Assembly (NCBI RefSeq): GCF_000150955.2
Contig: NC_011677.1
Coordinates: forward strand, 124,001 to 188,000
Length of the DNA stretch: 64,000 bases
Reading direction: 5' to 3'
Origin: Phaeodactylum tricornutum CCAP 1055/1
Taxonomy: Eukaryota; Bacillariophyta; Bacillariophyceae; Surirellales; Neidiaceae
This document shows positions 37,305 through 47,723 of this stretch, piece by piece. Each line of letters starts with the position of its first letter. Position 1 is the first letter of the stretch. The translations under genes and the position numbers were made by a program. The notes under the pieces were generated by a model. It was given only the letters and a program-made list of their open reading frames with translations, searched no databases and had not been told where the DNA came from.

Positions 37305-38761
37305 TCAACGATTGTTCTTCTCGGCATCCCATTGCATGACCGGCTCATCGTCCCGAGCCGTCAAAATTTCGAATCCCGTCTCGGTGACCAAAATCGTGTG
37401 TTCGAACTGGGCACTGCGTTTGCCATCCGTCGTTACGGCGGTCCAGTTGTCGCCCCACGTGCGATCGGCCGAGATTCCCAAGTTAATCATGGGCTCGATC
37501 GTAAACACGTGACCCACTTTCATAGTACCCTTGGCTTTGTTTTTTGCGTAGTGGGGAACGTTGGGAATGGTATGGAAGAGGGAACCAATCCCGTGGCCGC
37601 AGTAGGTTCGTACGACGCTGCATTTGTTCTGTTTGGCGTGGCGCTCAATGACCGTACCCAGGTCCCGGTACAACGTTCCAGGCTTGACGAGTGCCATGGC
37701 GCTCGCCAGGCACTCAAAGGCGGTTTGCACCAAACGACGACCGTCCGCGTCCACGTTCCCCACGCAATAGGTCTCGTTCAAATCACCGTGGTATCCGCCA
37801 GCGTTGTACGTGGTGATATCCAAATTGACCACGTCTGGAATGACACGAAACCAAAAGGACGCAAGGGCAATGAGATTCGAATGGTCAGTGTAGTCCACTG
37901 AGCGTACACGACACAAACACATATTCCAGTATACGCACCGCCATCTTGAACCTCCCGATAGTCGGGAATTCCGTGACAAATAACTTCGTTGACGCTCGTA
38001 CAAACCGACTTGGGAAAGTTGTAATAATTCAAGGGTGACGGGTAGCAATCGCGCTCAAGGGCGGCCTCGTGCACGACTCGGTCGATTTCATCCGTGGTGA
38101 CCCCCGGGCGCAGGGCTTTGCCGGCTATATCCAAGACCTCCCGTCCCATACGACACGCGTGTCGCAATCCGGTATCTCCGTCGAGTTCGTCCGACGTGTA
38201 GACGCGAATATTGTTGTGACTGGTACGATCGCGCTGCTCGCATTCCGACACGCCCGCTACGTGATCGGCGTAGTCCGGCTTGCGAATGCGTGGCGGCACG
38301 GGACGACGGGGACTGAGCAAGGCGGGGCGTAACGGACCGGTAAAGTCGTAGTAATTGGCCCAATCCGGTAGAGAGAGTTTGACATCCTGCGCAGCGTCTG
38401 GTGGACACGAAACTCCGTCGGTCGGTGGGGTTTTGTTGTGTTGCTTTCTGAAAATTCCGTTGAGGAGACAGACGATACAATCGTGTGAGATCTCGTGCTC
38501 GATCGGTTCCACGACAGCCACTAAACAGTTCCGCAACACGACCAATCAACACACAAATGCGACTCACCCTTGTGCCGCAATAATTTGTTTCGCCAAAGCG
38601 TGCACCTGCTTGTGGTGTGAGTAATTCGTTTTGAAGCAATCTTGGCTGCAAAAGTACGTCGGCGGCATGCCGAGCTGCATACATTTGGGACAAGCGAGTC
38701 GTTGGGCGACCACGTTTGTACATCCCGGTGATGCGCAAGCGCCTCCTCCCGCAGTCGACAT
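37305..38761 (-). CDS. METAP1: Methionine aminopeptidase type 1 with zinc finger
   Basis: Three exons (38568-38761, 37939-38447, 37305-37834) with introns of 120 bp (GTGAGT...TCAG) and 104 bp (GTGCGT...CCAG) give 410 residues. Residues 9-54 form the Cys/His-rich N-terminal finger of eukaryotic type 1 enzymes: Cys9, Cys14, CPKC, CSQDC, then His residues in SHHKQVH. The catalytic domain includes [39 protein letters not shown] (two metal Asp), [13 protein letters not shown] (His), FTIEPMI (Glu) and SAQFEHTI (Glu). The enzyme removes the initiator Met from new proteins at the cytosolic ribosome, and the finger helps ribosome binding. All five metal ligands are present. Splice phases 2 and 1 restore frame exactly. 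Confidence 0.93.
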
Positions 38762-39284
38762 GGTTCTGGAGCAATAGGGACGGCTAGTCGTGTCGTGGAA
38801 ACGATACGTTGTTTTCACACTCACAGGCAATCGGTGTGTCCACAAAAAGGTGGACAAGAGGGCGTGCTTCCCGTTGTGTCGACTGTATCGTATAATGTAA
38901 GGACAAAAAGCGAACGGGAAAAGTCACGACGGTATAGACGGTTTTAGAGGTACGGGAAATCCCCGTGATTGTCTCTTGGTGGCCCTTCCAACTTCACGAT
39001 TGGACGACGACAGACGGGATTGACGTCGATCCTACAACATTGGAACCAAAATCCTGTAGTACTCCAAATGTACAGAGAATAATCAATGCGGCTACTAGCT
39101 TTCCAATTGGAGGCAGACCAACAGCACTGCCTATTGGACGGCGATTTGCACTAGACAGTTGTGAATTGGAGCTAGTGAGACAAGTACATCTTTTGGGGAC
39201 GGTAGAATACGATACGAGACCTCTACCCAAATGTCTACTCGTTGGGCTCCCCGCATTGGAAAACATGGTCGCCTAAAAAAACGA
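38762..39284. other. Intergenic region, no gene seen
   Basis: 523 bp between two minus-strand genes (METAP1 start and WAPL-like stop). In-frame upstream codons of METAP1 to 38857 are likely 5' UTR. Confidence 0.4.
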
Positions 39285-42275
39285 CTACCAATTTGGTGTG
39301 TCGACATTACGGGACCAGCTCTGATCTTCTGACAGGACTCCCAGCTCGGCAATCAGCTTTTTCACCGGTGCCACGACAGCCACGGACAAATCTCCAATGG
39401 AATAGTGATAAAAGTTGCAAAACGCCGTGAGAGTGTTTTGGACGAACGTTACCTTGTCCCCCGCATTGTCGCCTGGCAGTTTGGACAAAATCATCTGTCG
39501 GATGGCCCGCACTTGCGTTGTACCTTGCGTATCGCCATTCTTGTGAAGCATGAGGCAAGCCAAGAGAACAAAGCCGTTGCCGGCGGTTACTAAACGCTCG
39601 TCTTCTTCATTCTCGAGTTTGCGATCCGCGTGTTTGCTCTGCGCATTGCCCAACGTACTCGCCACTACCGCCTCGCGGAAGCTACCGGTTTCGCCTACCA
39701 GCCACGTCGTCAACCACGATAGAAACATATGGTCCGAGTCGTCGCCAACCGGTACAGGGAAAGTGAGTGTCGCCATCATTGATAGATTCCCACCGCACTC
39801 GACAATGTTTGTCAGCGTATTCAGACAAAAAATGACGGCATCGTATCGCAACTTTTCTGTGCCACTCGGTTGACCACTGGTTGTCACTGCCAAGCACAAT
39901 ACTCGAGCCAAAATATCCAAACCTCGCGTGTTCTTGTTCCAACCCAGATCTCGGTAGTCCACGGCTAACTCACGAGTCGCTACTTCATTCTCGTGCGTGA
40001 GAGAAGTCAACGTACGCAAGCATTCCAGTCCGATTTCACCACACAAACCTTCGGCCTGCCACAGAGCGTTCGCGTTTAGCAAGGACTCCAATACGTACAA
40101 GACACACACGACTAAACAACCTCCCGATTCGGTGGTAAATCCTTCCTTGCAAAAGGCCTGTCGATTGCGGTCATTCAGTAAACAAGCCCCGTCCACCAGC
40201 GACGCCAACGTCGCAACGCGGATGTGCAAATACTGCAAACACCCCTCACACGCGTGCGGATCCCTTACTAGCACTGTGACCGCCACCAGTGTCTCCGCCA
40301 TGGCTTGCGCCAACATTGGAATTGCTCCGTTCTCACCAAGGAGCCGATTCGTCCGCAAAAGCGGGTTGGCGTCGTCGTCGTCTTCAGGTTGTCTGTCGCT
40401 ACCTTTGGTCTGGGAGGGATCCCAATTCGTTTCCTGCTGATCTGTAACGCTCTCATCATCCATACACGATTTCGAGTTGTCGTCGGCTTTGCCCGTAACA
40501 ATGCGTTGGACCGCAAGTAATGGAACGGACTGGAGCGGGTGGGTCAACACGTCGTTGCCACACGAATGCGGGTGCTTTTCAGCGTGTCGGTCTCTGTCTT
40601 TCAACGTATCCAACACACGCGCAGTCGCCTGATCCATCTGATCCTGCGCTTGCACCAAGACGCTGTCATTGGAAGCGACCGAGTCGCCCCCGGGGGACCG
40701 GGAGGCAAAACTGAGCAACTCGCTGGGGGCGGCGGAATCAGTTGTCGACGCGGGGGGCGTGAATTCTTCGGGACATGTGGTCAGACGGCGATGAGGAGAA
40801 CCGACTGGCTGGGCTTGCTGAGTACGGAGCCGTTGGCGACGTCGACGACCAGCCATGGTAGGATCCAGACTACCTGTAGACGACTGCGAAGCGGGCGTAT
40901 CGTGAAGATAGTTGTGGTGTCCCGTATCCGACTGGGATACAACCGACTCCCCAATGTCTCCTGGTAAACGATCTGATGCTATTGCGTCCGCGGTCCCACC
41001 CTTGTCCGTGTTGGCGGCCTCGTCTCCTGCGGCACCGCGGCAGCGGTGCGTAATTGGATCGGCCAAAACCAGACTGAGTAGTCCTTGCAAAGCGTCCGGA
41101 TGAGCCAACATTTGGTACCGAAATTTACTCGCTTGTTTCGTACTCGCGTACGGCGACAGCGTACAGTCCAACGAAAGACAGTGCGCAACGATACCCAAGA
41201 CATCCCGAAACGCGGTCACGAACGGGTCTTTCCGATTCCATCGCGTATGCAGCGTCGGAACGGTTCCACACAAATCCAAGATCGCCGACAAGGCCGCCGT
41301 CGATTCGTGGCTTGTGCTGAACTGCCACAATTGGCGTCGTGACTGTTTCCGGACTAGGGTGAAAGCCAGGGGCACGGCCGCCTCCCAGGCCGCTCGAGGC
41401 GACGAAGCCTCTCTAATACTCGTACAGGCAAACAAGCATTCGTCCAACAAGAGCTGGTGGGTCCCGGAATCTTGCACGGCGTAAACATCCATGCCGGCCC
41501 CGCGGAGAACCTTGCGCGTTGTGGAGAGGCTGCCACAAGGGCGTGGCGGTTTATGTGGGATGCGGCCATCGACGGTAGCGTCGTCACTCCACAGGCCTTG
41601 TCGAGAGTCATGGGAACGCTTGCGACGAAAATTTGGGAGAGTAGGAACGGCAGATGATGAAGTGGACGACGAGGAATGCGACTGCTGCGACAGAGATTGC
41701 GCCGGCGACGACTCGCGTCGTTTGGTAGACGCCGTGAAGCGAACTCGCCGACTGGGAGAAGGAGACGAGAGGGGTTGGGCAACAAACCGTTCTTGCGACG
41801 TGGCGGTTGTACAATCAGGATCCGTGGTGGCTTCGCGATCAGCAACCTTAGCCAGTTGATATCGTACTTGTTGACGTTGGGCTTTGGTCCGTCGCAAAGG
41901 CGGTCTGTCAGACACAGGAGTCGTAGTCGATGTCGATTTGGCGGTGCAAATCGTAGTAACGCTGCTTGCAACGGAAGTATTCGAGAGACTGTATCGTGGT
42001 TTCGTCATTGAAGAAGAGGAAGTAGCAGTAGTAGTAGTTATCGAAGAATCTTGCGAATGTGGCACGGAAACACAATTGCTGGATGAGGAAGGAGTCGAGC
42101 ACGATGTGTCGATGGAGGACCGCGTTCTTGCTCTTCCGTTATCCTTACTGTTGCTGCTGCTCGATGATGGTAATTGGGAAGTGATTGACGTACCGCAACT
42201 GTGGAAACGCCGTTTCGGAGAGTATGCACTACTGCTCTCATCGCTGTCTGAAGGAAAGTCCAGTTCGTCTTTCAT
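39285..42275 (-). CDS. WAPL-like cohesin release factor
   Basis: 996 residues in one exon. The first 230 are Ser/Thr-rich and basic, probably disordered and nuclear, starting MKDELDFPSDSDESSS. The conserved part is all-helical: RKVLRGAGMDVYAV, LDECLFACTSIREASSPRAA, SAILDLCGTV, CLSLDCTLSPYAS, then GLLSLVLADP. After a long acidic, Gln/Ser-rich insert it resumes with ECLRTLTSLTHENEVATREL and DAVIFCLNTLTNIVECGGN. The last two strings match the Wings-apart-like pattern of L-NLTHEN then LxxLxNLVE. WAPL proteins open the cohesin ring and release it from chromosomes. The assignment rests on these helical motifs and overall layout. An unrelated ARM-repeat protein is the main alternative. Confidence 0.72.
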   Translation of the reverse strand: MKDELDFPSDSDESSSAYSPKRRFHSCGTSITSQLPSSSSSNSKDNGRARTRSSIDTSCSTPSSSSNCVSVPHSQDSSITTTTATSSSSMTKPRYSLSNTSVASSVTTICTAKSTSTTTPVSDRPPLRRTKAQRQQVRYQLAKVADREATTDPDCTTATSQERFVAQPLSSPSPSRRVRFTASTKRRESSPAQSLSQQSHSSSSTSSSAVPTLPNFRRKRSHDSRQGLWSDDATVDGRIPHKPPRPCGSLSTTRKVLRGAGMDVYAVQDSGTHQLLLDECLFACTSIREASSPRAAWEAAVPLAFTLVRKQSRRQLWQFSTSHESTAALSAILDLCGTVPTLHTRWNRKDPFVTAFRDVLGIVAHCLSLDCTLSPYASTKQASKFRYQMLAHPDALQGLLSLVLADPITHRCRGAAGDEAANTDKGGTADAIASDRLPGDIGESVVSQSDTGHHNYLHDTPASQSSTGSLDPTMAGRRRRQRLRTQQAQPVGSPHRRLTTCPEEFTPPASTTDSAAPSELLSFASRSPGGDSVASNDSVLVQAQDQMDQATARVLDTLKDRDRHAEKHPHSCGNDVLTHPLQSVPLLAVQRIVTGKADDNSKSCMDDESVTDQQETNWDPSQTKGSDRQPEDDDDANPLLRTNRLLGENGAIPMLAQAMAETLVAVTVLVRDPHACEGCLQYLHIRVATLASLVDGACLLNDRNRQAFCKEGFTTESGGCLVVCVLYVLESLLNANALWQAEGLCGEIGLECLRTLTSLTHENEVATRELAVDYRDLGWNKNTRGLDILARVLCLAVTTSGQPSGTEKLRYDAVIFCLNTLTNIVECGGNLSMMATLTFPVPVGDDSDHMFLSWLTTWLVGETGSFREAVVASTLGNAQSKHADRKLENEEDERLVTAGNGFVLLACLMLHKNGDTQGTTQVRAIRQMILSKLPGDNAGDKVTFVQNTLTAFCNFYHYSIGDLSVAVVAPVKKLIAELGVLSEDQSWSRNVDTPNW

Positions 42276-42804
42276 CCCGACGACAAGGACACCTGCAACA
42301 AGGACAACACCGTCCAGGAAGTAGTAACTGTAAACCTCTCGACCAAACGGACAACTGGTCTTGGATCGCTGAATCTTTCCTAGCGTCCGGAAACCGGTGT
42401 ACGGTTCTAGATAAGAGAGGAGCTGATTGTCTTACAATTCCAAAGTAGAGGACGTTGGGGTTGTAGAGGGATCACGGATTGATTGTAAGCGAATTGGATT
42501 GATCATGCACGGCATGGGCTCATCGAAAGGTTGGTATGTTGAACGGTTTCTACGGACAAAGATGACAGTGCATGGAAACGGTCGGGCGCGCTTCCCGCCA
42601 TGCATCAGACACTTTCTGGACCAATCATAACGGTAAAGATACAATCCTCCCAATCAGGGTCATTCTCGGCGTAAGAACGGTCACAGGCCGACACAGTATA
42701 CCCACTCAGCCTTTTCCAAAGCAAGTGATCGAATTAACATTTCCTGGATCCTTGCATTTCTATTGTTTGCTCCCTGTCAATCTCTCTGTCTCGATTTTGC
42801 TATC
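42276..42804. other. Divergent intergenic region, no gene seen
   Basis: 529 bp between the WAPL-like gene (minus) and a small zinc-ribbon gene (plus). No decamer and no domain-bearing frame. Confidence 0.45.
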
Positions 42805-43050
42805 ATGGTCTTTTGTTTTGGATCGACACGCATCAACAGAAACGTCCTGCAAAAGCCGTACGGACCTTGCACGAAATGCGACGGTCGGGTGAATCTTCAG
42901 GAAGAAACGCAACAATTCTTCCTCTTTTGCTGTTGTCCTCTGCGACCCACAACGGTGGAAATGGTGGAATGTCCGCAGTGCGGTGCCGCCGTCAAAGCGA
43001 TCTATTACGAACAAGCCGATCGTGGTCACGAACAAGCGTCTACCTTGTGA
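42805..43050 (+). CDS. Small zinc-ribbon protein, 81 aa
   Basis: From the ATG at 42805 the frame encodes MVFCFGSTRINRNVLQKPYG, then CTKCDGRVNLQEET, FFLFCCCPLRPTT and VECPQCGAAVKAIYYEQ. Two CxxC pairs about 38 residues apart form a zinc ribbon, and an extra Cys-rich strand (FCCCPLRP) sits between them. The N-terminal FCFG and this spacing resemble the short zinc-ribbon proteins found in fungi and protists, whose function is unknown. It may be an RNA or protein-binding factor. In-frame codons upstream (from 42763) add a short hydrophobic stretch that is probably not translated. The gene is short, but the Cys pattern makes it believable. Confidence 0.7.
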   Translation: MVFCFGSTRINRNVLQKPYGPCTKCDGRVNLQEETQQFFLFCCCPLRPTTVEMVECPQCGAAVKAIYYEQADRGHEQASTL

Positions 43051-43929
43051 AATATTTCGCCGAAAAGTCCCACCTGACAACTGGCATCCTAATTGTCGCT
43101 CTCCTCACGCCGAACAAACCTGTGGCGTTCTAACGAATCTTCCCTTCATATACAACGCCCAATAAGTTGCGCTGTGTACCGTCACCACTGGCCTCGGTTG
43201 CAGCCAGCGGCGTGGTTTGCTGCATACTTTTGCGCCAGGTTTCGCAGATGACTAACTGGGTAACGAGCGGACCCAGGGCCTCGTCAACCAAATATTAATC
43301 TGTTATACACATGTATGAAACTCCTTGCTGTGCTTGGATGAGAGAACAAAATGGTGGCAACGCTGGAACAGAAAAAGTACACGGTAGGTGTAAACCTACG
43401 TCACTACTTTCAAATTGGTCGCTATCACGGTAAACTCTCGTGAAGACGGACTCTGTAGACTTAGTTCTGTCGTTCCAATTGTCAATTTGAGGCTTTCAAC
43501 CTGTGATGTGGCAAGAGACTTACCATACCGGGACCCTAGTCCATATTCTAGCTCCGTCTCGGCTTGACGGTGTGTGTATTTTTGCCTTTTTGTGTATCAC
43601 CAAACCCTACATATAGTGTTAAAATTGGAGGGCTGGTAAGACAAGTAGAAATCCACTCTTAAGCGTCCAATCCTCATTCACTCCGCAGTTCCGTTGGCTA
43701 TCCGCCATCGAACGGCACCGGACGGTGACCAGTATTACAAGAGACGCCAGCGAGGGAGTGCAGGTTCTCCGTGAGGATCTGATCTTTCTCGTTGGAGCGA
43801 TTATTCGTTCACTGTCAGTCATTATCAGCAACTACGCAATCCATAACCCCGTTGCCTAGAGCTAGCTTGGTAATACATTAGTTGCTTATCGATCGAGTCC
43901 TGTACTGCTTTTTCTGCTTTACAGTCAGT
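43051..43929. other. Intergenic region with decamer, no gene seen
   Basis: 879 bp between two plus-strand genes. The only notable site is TTCACTGTCA at 43809, in the presumed promoter of the aldehyde dehydrogenase gene. Confidence 0.45.
43809..43818 (+). promoter_or_regulatory. TTCACTGTCA decamer
   Basis: 121 bp upstream of the aldehyde dehydrogenase start at 43930, same orientation. A related TTACAGTCAG sits just before the ATG. Confidence 0.5.
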
Positions 43930-45771
43930 ATGAACGAATGTGCCGCGCCTTGGCAGACTCAAATCCTCTCTCAATCTCCACTAGTCAACCTAGCGTTCGG
44001 TTTCGTGCTGGCGTATCTGGTGGCGAGCAAATTAGCCGAATGGAATGTCCTCTACTGGCTCAAGCTCTCTTTCGAGTTTTTCTTTTGTCCCGTCCCTCTC
44101 GTGGACGTACAAATGACGGCAGCGGAGCGTCGGGATGACGGTGTCGACGTCGAACCCTCCGCAAAGATTGACTTGAGAGATCCCTCGCGTCCCACCATGA
44201 TCCAGTGTTACGATCCTTCCACCTTGCAGCGTTTGGGCGAAGTCCCTGCCATGACACCCGATAATGTCCACGACTTGCTCGTCAAGGCTTCGATTGCCCA
44301 AAAGGAATGGGCCCGAACCTCCTTTGCCCAACGCCGTCGCGTACTCCGGACCATACAAAAATACATTGTCCATCACGTCGAGGATATTTGCCGAGTGGCG
44401 AGCCGTGATTCCGGTAAACCCAAAGTCGACGCACTTTTGGGCGAAGTCCTCACCACGTGTGAAAAAATACGCGCCGTCAACGCTTATGGCGAGCTCTGGT
44501 TGCGTCCTTCCTACCGACCCACGGGACCCCTCATGCTCCACAAGACGGCATTTGTGGAGTACGTACCGCTAGGCATCGTCGCCCCCATTGCGCCGTGGAA
44601 TTATCCCTTTCACAATCTCCTCAATCACATCATTTCCGGAATTTTTGCCGGCAACGCCGTCGTCGGGAAGGTTTCCGAACACACATCCTGGAGTGCCAGT
44701 TACTTTGGACGCATCGTGGCCCGGGCCCTCGTGGAACACGGACACAATCCCAATTTGTGTGCCATTGTAACCGGCTACGGTGACGCGGGTGCCGCCCTCG
44801 TCTCACACCCACTCGTCGATAAGGTTGTCTTTACTGGGTCTCCCGGTATTGGTAAAAAAGTCATGGAAACAGCCTCGCACGTTCTCAAACCCGTCATTCT
44901 CGAATTGGGAGGCAAAGACGCTATGGTCGTTATGGAAGATTGTCAATTGAAAGACGTGGTGCCCTGGGTCATGCGCGGGTGCTTTCAGAATTGTGGACAA
45001 AATTGTGTCGGAATCGAGCGGGTTCTCGTCTACGAATCCCTGCACGATGCCTTTGTGGAAGAGGTGACCGCGCAGGTCAAGGCTCTGCGGCAAGGTATTC
45101 CGTTGGAAACGTGCGGCTCGTCCGCCGACGTCGATTGTGGTTCCATGGTCATGGACGGACAGTTGGATCTAATTCAAGCCTTGGTGGACGACGCAGTCAA
45201 GCAAGGTGCTACAGTCGTTACCGGCGGTAAACGCGCAGTAAACGGCAATGGACAGTTCTACGAACCCACTATTCTAACCGGAGTGACCGCCGAGATGCGA
45301 GTCTTTCAGGAAGAAGTATTCGGACCCGTCATGACGATTGTCAGAGTCCCCAAGGATGATGATGAAGCCTGCCTGCGGCTCGTCAATAACAGTGCGTTTG
45401 GACTCGGCTCAAGTGTTTATTGTGGCAATCAACGCCGTGGTCTCGCACTGGGACGTCAAATTCGCTCCGGTATGCTCTGCATCAACGATTTTGGGTCCAA
45501 CTATCTGGTACAGTCGTTGCCCTTCGGCGGCGTGAAAGAATCCGGTTTCGGACGCTTTGCCGGTATTGAAGGATTACAGGCCATGTGTTTGGAGCGATCC
45601 ATCCTTGTCGATCGCATTCCTGGAATTAAGACGACCATCCCACCACCCATCAATTACCCAATCGACAAACAAAAGGGACTGCCGTTTGCGGCTTCGCTGA
45701 TTCAGCTGTTTTACAACGAAAGCATCATTGGAAAGATCAAAGGTATTTTCGGACTCATCAAGTTTGGATGA
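43930..45771 (+). CDS. Aldehyde dehydrogenase, ALDH22/MSC7 type
   Basis: 613 residues from the ATG at 43930 in one exon. A hydrophobic N-terminal anchor (SPLVNLAFGFVLAYLVASKL) marks membrane or ER attachment, as in plant ALDH22A1 and yeast Msc7. Family strings follow: CYDPSTLQRLGEV, AQKEWARTSFAQRRRVLR, SRDSGKPKVDALLGEVLTTC, APWNYPFHNLLN, VGKVSEHTSWSASY, VVFTGSPGIGKKV, the catalytic Glu in LELGGKDAM, the catalytic Cys in NCGQNCVG, EEVFGPVMTI, and SLPFGGVKESGFGRFAG. The enzyme oxidises an aldehyde with NAD(P)+; the physiological substrate of this class is unclear. A C-terminal extension of about 60 residues ends in a hydrophobic KGIFGLIKFG. It is convergent with the CMP-kinase-like gene. Confidence 0.92.
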   Translation: MNECAAPWQTQILSQSPLVNLAFGFVLAYLVASKLAEWNVLYWLKLSFEFFFCPVPLVDVQMTAAERRDDGVDVEPSAKIDLRDPSRPTMIQCYDPSTLQRLGEVPAMTPDNVHDLLVKASIAQKEWARTSFAQRRRVLRTIQKYIVHHVEDICRVASRDSGKPKVDALLGEVLTTCEKIRAVNAYGELWLRPSYRPTGPLMLHKTAFVEYVPLGIVAPIAPWNYPFHNLLNHIISGIFAGNAVVGKVSEHTSWSASYFGRIVARALVEHGHNPNLCAIVTGYGDAGAALVSHPLVDKVVFTGSPGIGKKVMETASHVLKPVILELGGKDAMVVMEDCQLKDVVPWVMRGCFQNCGQNCVGIERVLVYESLHDAFVEEVTAQVKALRQGIPLETCGSSADVDCGSMVMDGQLDLIQALVDDAVKQGATVVTGGKRAVNGNGQFYEPTILTGVTAEMRVFQEEVFGPVMTIVRVPKDDDEACLRLVNNSAFGLGSSVYCGNQRRGLALGRQIRSGMLCINDFGSNYLVQSLPFGGVKESGFGRFAGIEGLQAMCLERSILVDRIPGIKTTIPPPINYPIDKQKGLPFAASLIQLFYNESIIGKIKGIFGLIKFG

Positions 45772-46108
45772 TCGAAATGCCGGTAGGAAGGCAGCTCTTG
45801 TTTGCAATGTTCACAGTAGACGCACATTTGTCTACCACAAACACTAATTGGAAAGTTTTATTCACTGTCAATAATTGAAGTGTATCAGTTTACGCAAATG
45901 CATCCAGAATAAGCCAGGCTTGCTATAGATGTACACCTACAGCACTGGTATCTCTATCATATTTAGTCCGTCTTTATAGGTAGATGTACGCCTGCTGCAC
46001 AGTGACTCTATCATTGCTTTCGATTCTACAATTACGGCGGGATGCATACAATTGTGGACACGCAAAGAGATGTACGCATAATACGGATAGATTTGGCTCT
46101 TACAGTCG
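45772..46108. other. Convergent 3' intergenic region
   Basis: 337 bp shared by the 3' ends of the aldehyde dehydrogenase and CMP-kinase-like genes. TTCACTGTCA occurs at 45861, one of the few copies not upstream of a gene. Confidence 0.5.
45861..45870 (+). promoter_or_regulatory. TTCACTGTCA decamer in a 3' region
   Basis: Located 90 bp after the aldehyde dehydrogenase stop, so a role in termination, or a non-promoter role, is possible for this copy. Confidence 0.3.
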
Positions 46109-47140
46109 TTACTGCGATTCAATTTCCTTCACCATATCGTGGAGGGCATCTTCCATGGCTTGTTGAATGATGACTGGGGCTGCATTTTTAGGCACGGATC
46201 CCACGGCCGATCCCATGAGCCGCTGCGCGGCTCGTCGCTTGCCAATTAAGGTTGGATCGGATAGAGTAAGGTTGAAACGGTGCGGACTGCGTACGTAATC
46301 AACCGTTTGTTCGCGACCTTCCAGAAGCACAAAGATCCCGTCCTTACCCATTGTTTCCACAGCTTGGGCGGCGAACAAAATAACTTCCCCTTGTGTGAAT
46401 TGAGCAACGGTGGGAATGTTCTTGGAGACGGCCAAACTTTTGAGCGTCGTGTTTTGCACTTCCGATACGAGCACATCGAGACCCAAACCGTGAATGCGGA
46501 TATCGTACTTTCCGTTGAATTTACCAAAGGTCAGCATTTTCATGTAATTGGCAATGTTTCCTTTGGTCAGAGCCTTTGTGGCATCGAATCCGTCAATACC
46601 GGGTTGTTGCTCGCACCAGGTCGCCGCCAAGAGTGTGACGGAACGAAATACGTTGCCGTTGGACCAGGTGACGACCTGTTTGCCCTGGTCCTGTTCTAGT
46701 GTTTGACGCAAGAGCGCGACGGTGGTGCCTTTTCCCGTTCCAGAGAGGCCGACCAATACAATCACGCCCGACGCTTGTTGTCCAACGTGCTGGAGAATGA
46801 TGGAAGCGACCTCCGCGGGTGCTTTGCCCAAAACGTCAATGGTTATATAGGGTTCGGGTGTAAAGTCCGGATCGATGACCCCTTTTTTCTTGGCAAATTC
46901 AATACCTATCTCTAGCTTTTCGCCGTCTTCCACGTCCCGTTGGACCGTCAAAGCTCCTTCGTACGAGGCCAAGCGTCCAAAGACACTCGATTTGGCAAAG
47001 TGCCGAAGTATCGCGGTACTCGTTTCGGCATTTTGTTTCGACAACGTTGCGTAAGAAATCCCTCGGAAAAACTTCGTTTTATTCCAGCCAATGTGGTAAC
47101 GATAGGCTGCTGCGGAGACTGTGAACAAAAACAAATCCAT
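46109..47140 (-). CDS. Cytidylate-kinase-like P-loop protein
   Basis: 343 residues from the ATG at 47140 (MDLFLFTVSAAAYRYHIGW). The first residues are hydrophobic, perhaps a signal anchor or organelle presequence. The P-loop VGLSGTGKGTT is followed by NGNVFRSVTLLAA, which parallels the GxxYR substrate segment of CMP kinases. Further on, VSEVQNTTLKSLAVSKNIPT, QFTQGEVI, VLLEGREQTVDYV and DPTLIGKRRAAQRLM mirror the cytidylate-kinase lid and GR(D) region. CMP kinases phosphorylate CMP/dCMP with ATP. The N-terminal 110 residues are not part of that fold and are unassigned, and the loop sequences diverge, so the substrate may differ. The reading frame upstream of 47140 begins with a non-ATG codon and is discarded. 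Confidence 0.75.
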   Translation of the reverse strand: MDLFLFTVSAAAYRYHIGWNKTKFFRGISYATLSKQNAETSTAILRHFAKSSVFGRLASYEGALTVQRDVEDGEKLEIGIEFAKKKGVIDPDFTPEPYITIDVLGKAPAEVASIILQHVGQQASGVIVLVGLSGTGKGTTVALLRQTLEQDQGKQVVTWSNGNVFRSVTLLAATWCEQQPGIDGFDATKALTKGNIANYMKMLTFGKFNGKYDIRIHGLGLDVLVSEVQNTTLKSLAVSKNIPTVAQFTQGEVILFAAQAVETMGKDGIFVLLEGREQTVDYVRSPHRFNLTLSDPTLIGKRRAAQRLMGSAVGSVPKNAAPVIIQQAMEDALHDMVKEIESQ

Positions 47141-47723
47141 GGTTCGTTGGACAGACGGTATCGTAGTTCGATTGTGGGCGAAGGATCCCAAGGCGATTGT
47201 TGGTCTACGGCTGCTCTCAAGCGGTTGGCCGGAACGTAAAGCGCGCCGCGAGAATGGCGAGCCTAGAAACCGAGCGATTCTTGATACGAGACACAGCTCA
47301 ACAAACAGTAAAAGAGTCGGGTAAGGTTACTCTCTTACACTTTCCAGGAGTCGTACGTACGGAGGGCTCTAGAGTGGTGCGGCGGAACAACAGGAAGTGA
47401 CCGTTCGAGACGTGATTCTCGGCTTGTCGAACTGAAAATGACTAGATCTGTAACCGTGAGCACAGTCGCACGACGCACCAAGAATACGTTTGATTGGATT
47501 GATTTATCCAGAAAAATTGTCAGAAATACACACATCAAGTCGTGCTTACTTTCCTGGCCACGACAATGATCAAACCGGAACGAAATGATCGGCTGTTACC
47601 AGTAAGGGCACGTTACCGGGACCGACCGTTGTCAATAGAAAGTTGCTCCGCGAATTCTGCACACGTGCTTAATGTAAAATAGTGAAGAAATGCTACGAAA
47701 GGTTGGCGCGTTCAAAAGTAGCA
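47141..47723. other. Intergenic region, no gene seen
   Basis: 583 bp between two minus-strand genes. GAGACTGTGAAC, a near match to the decamer, lies at 47117 just downstream of the gene boundary. Nothing else is recognised. Confidence 0.4.

Noticed and set aside
37152-37901. 249-codon plus-strand frame
   Set aside because: Antisense to METAP1 exon 3 and an intron; no domain or start context.
38088-38774. 228-codon minus-strand frame with many Arg and Ser
   Set aside because: It is another phase of METAP1 exons 1 and 2, whose spliced frame has clear catalytic motifs.
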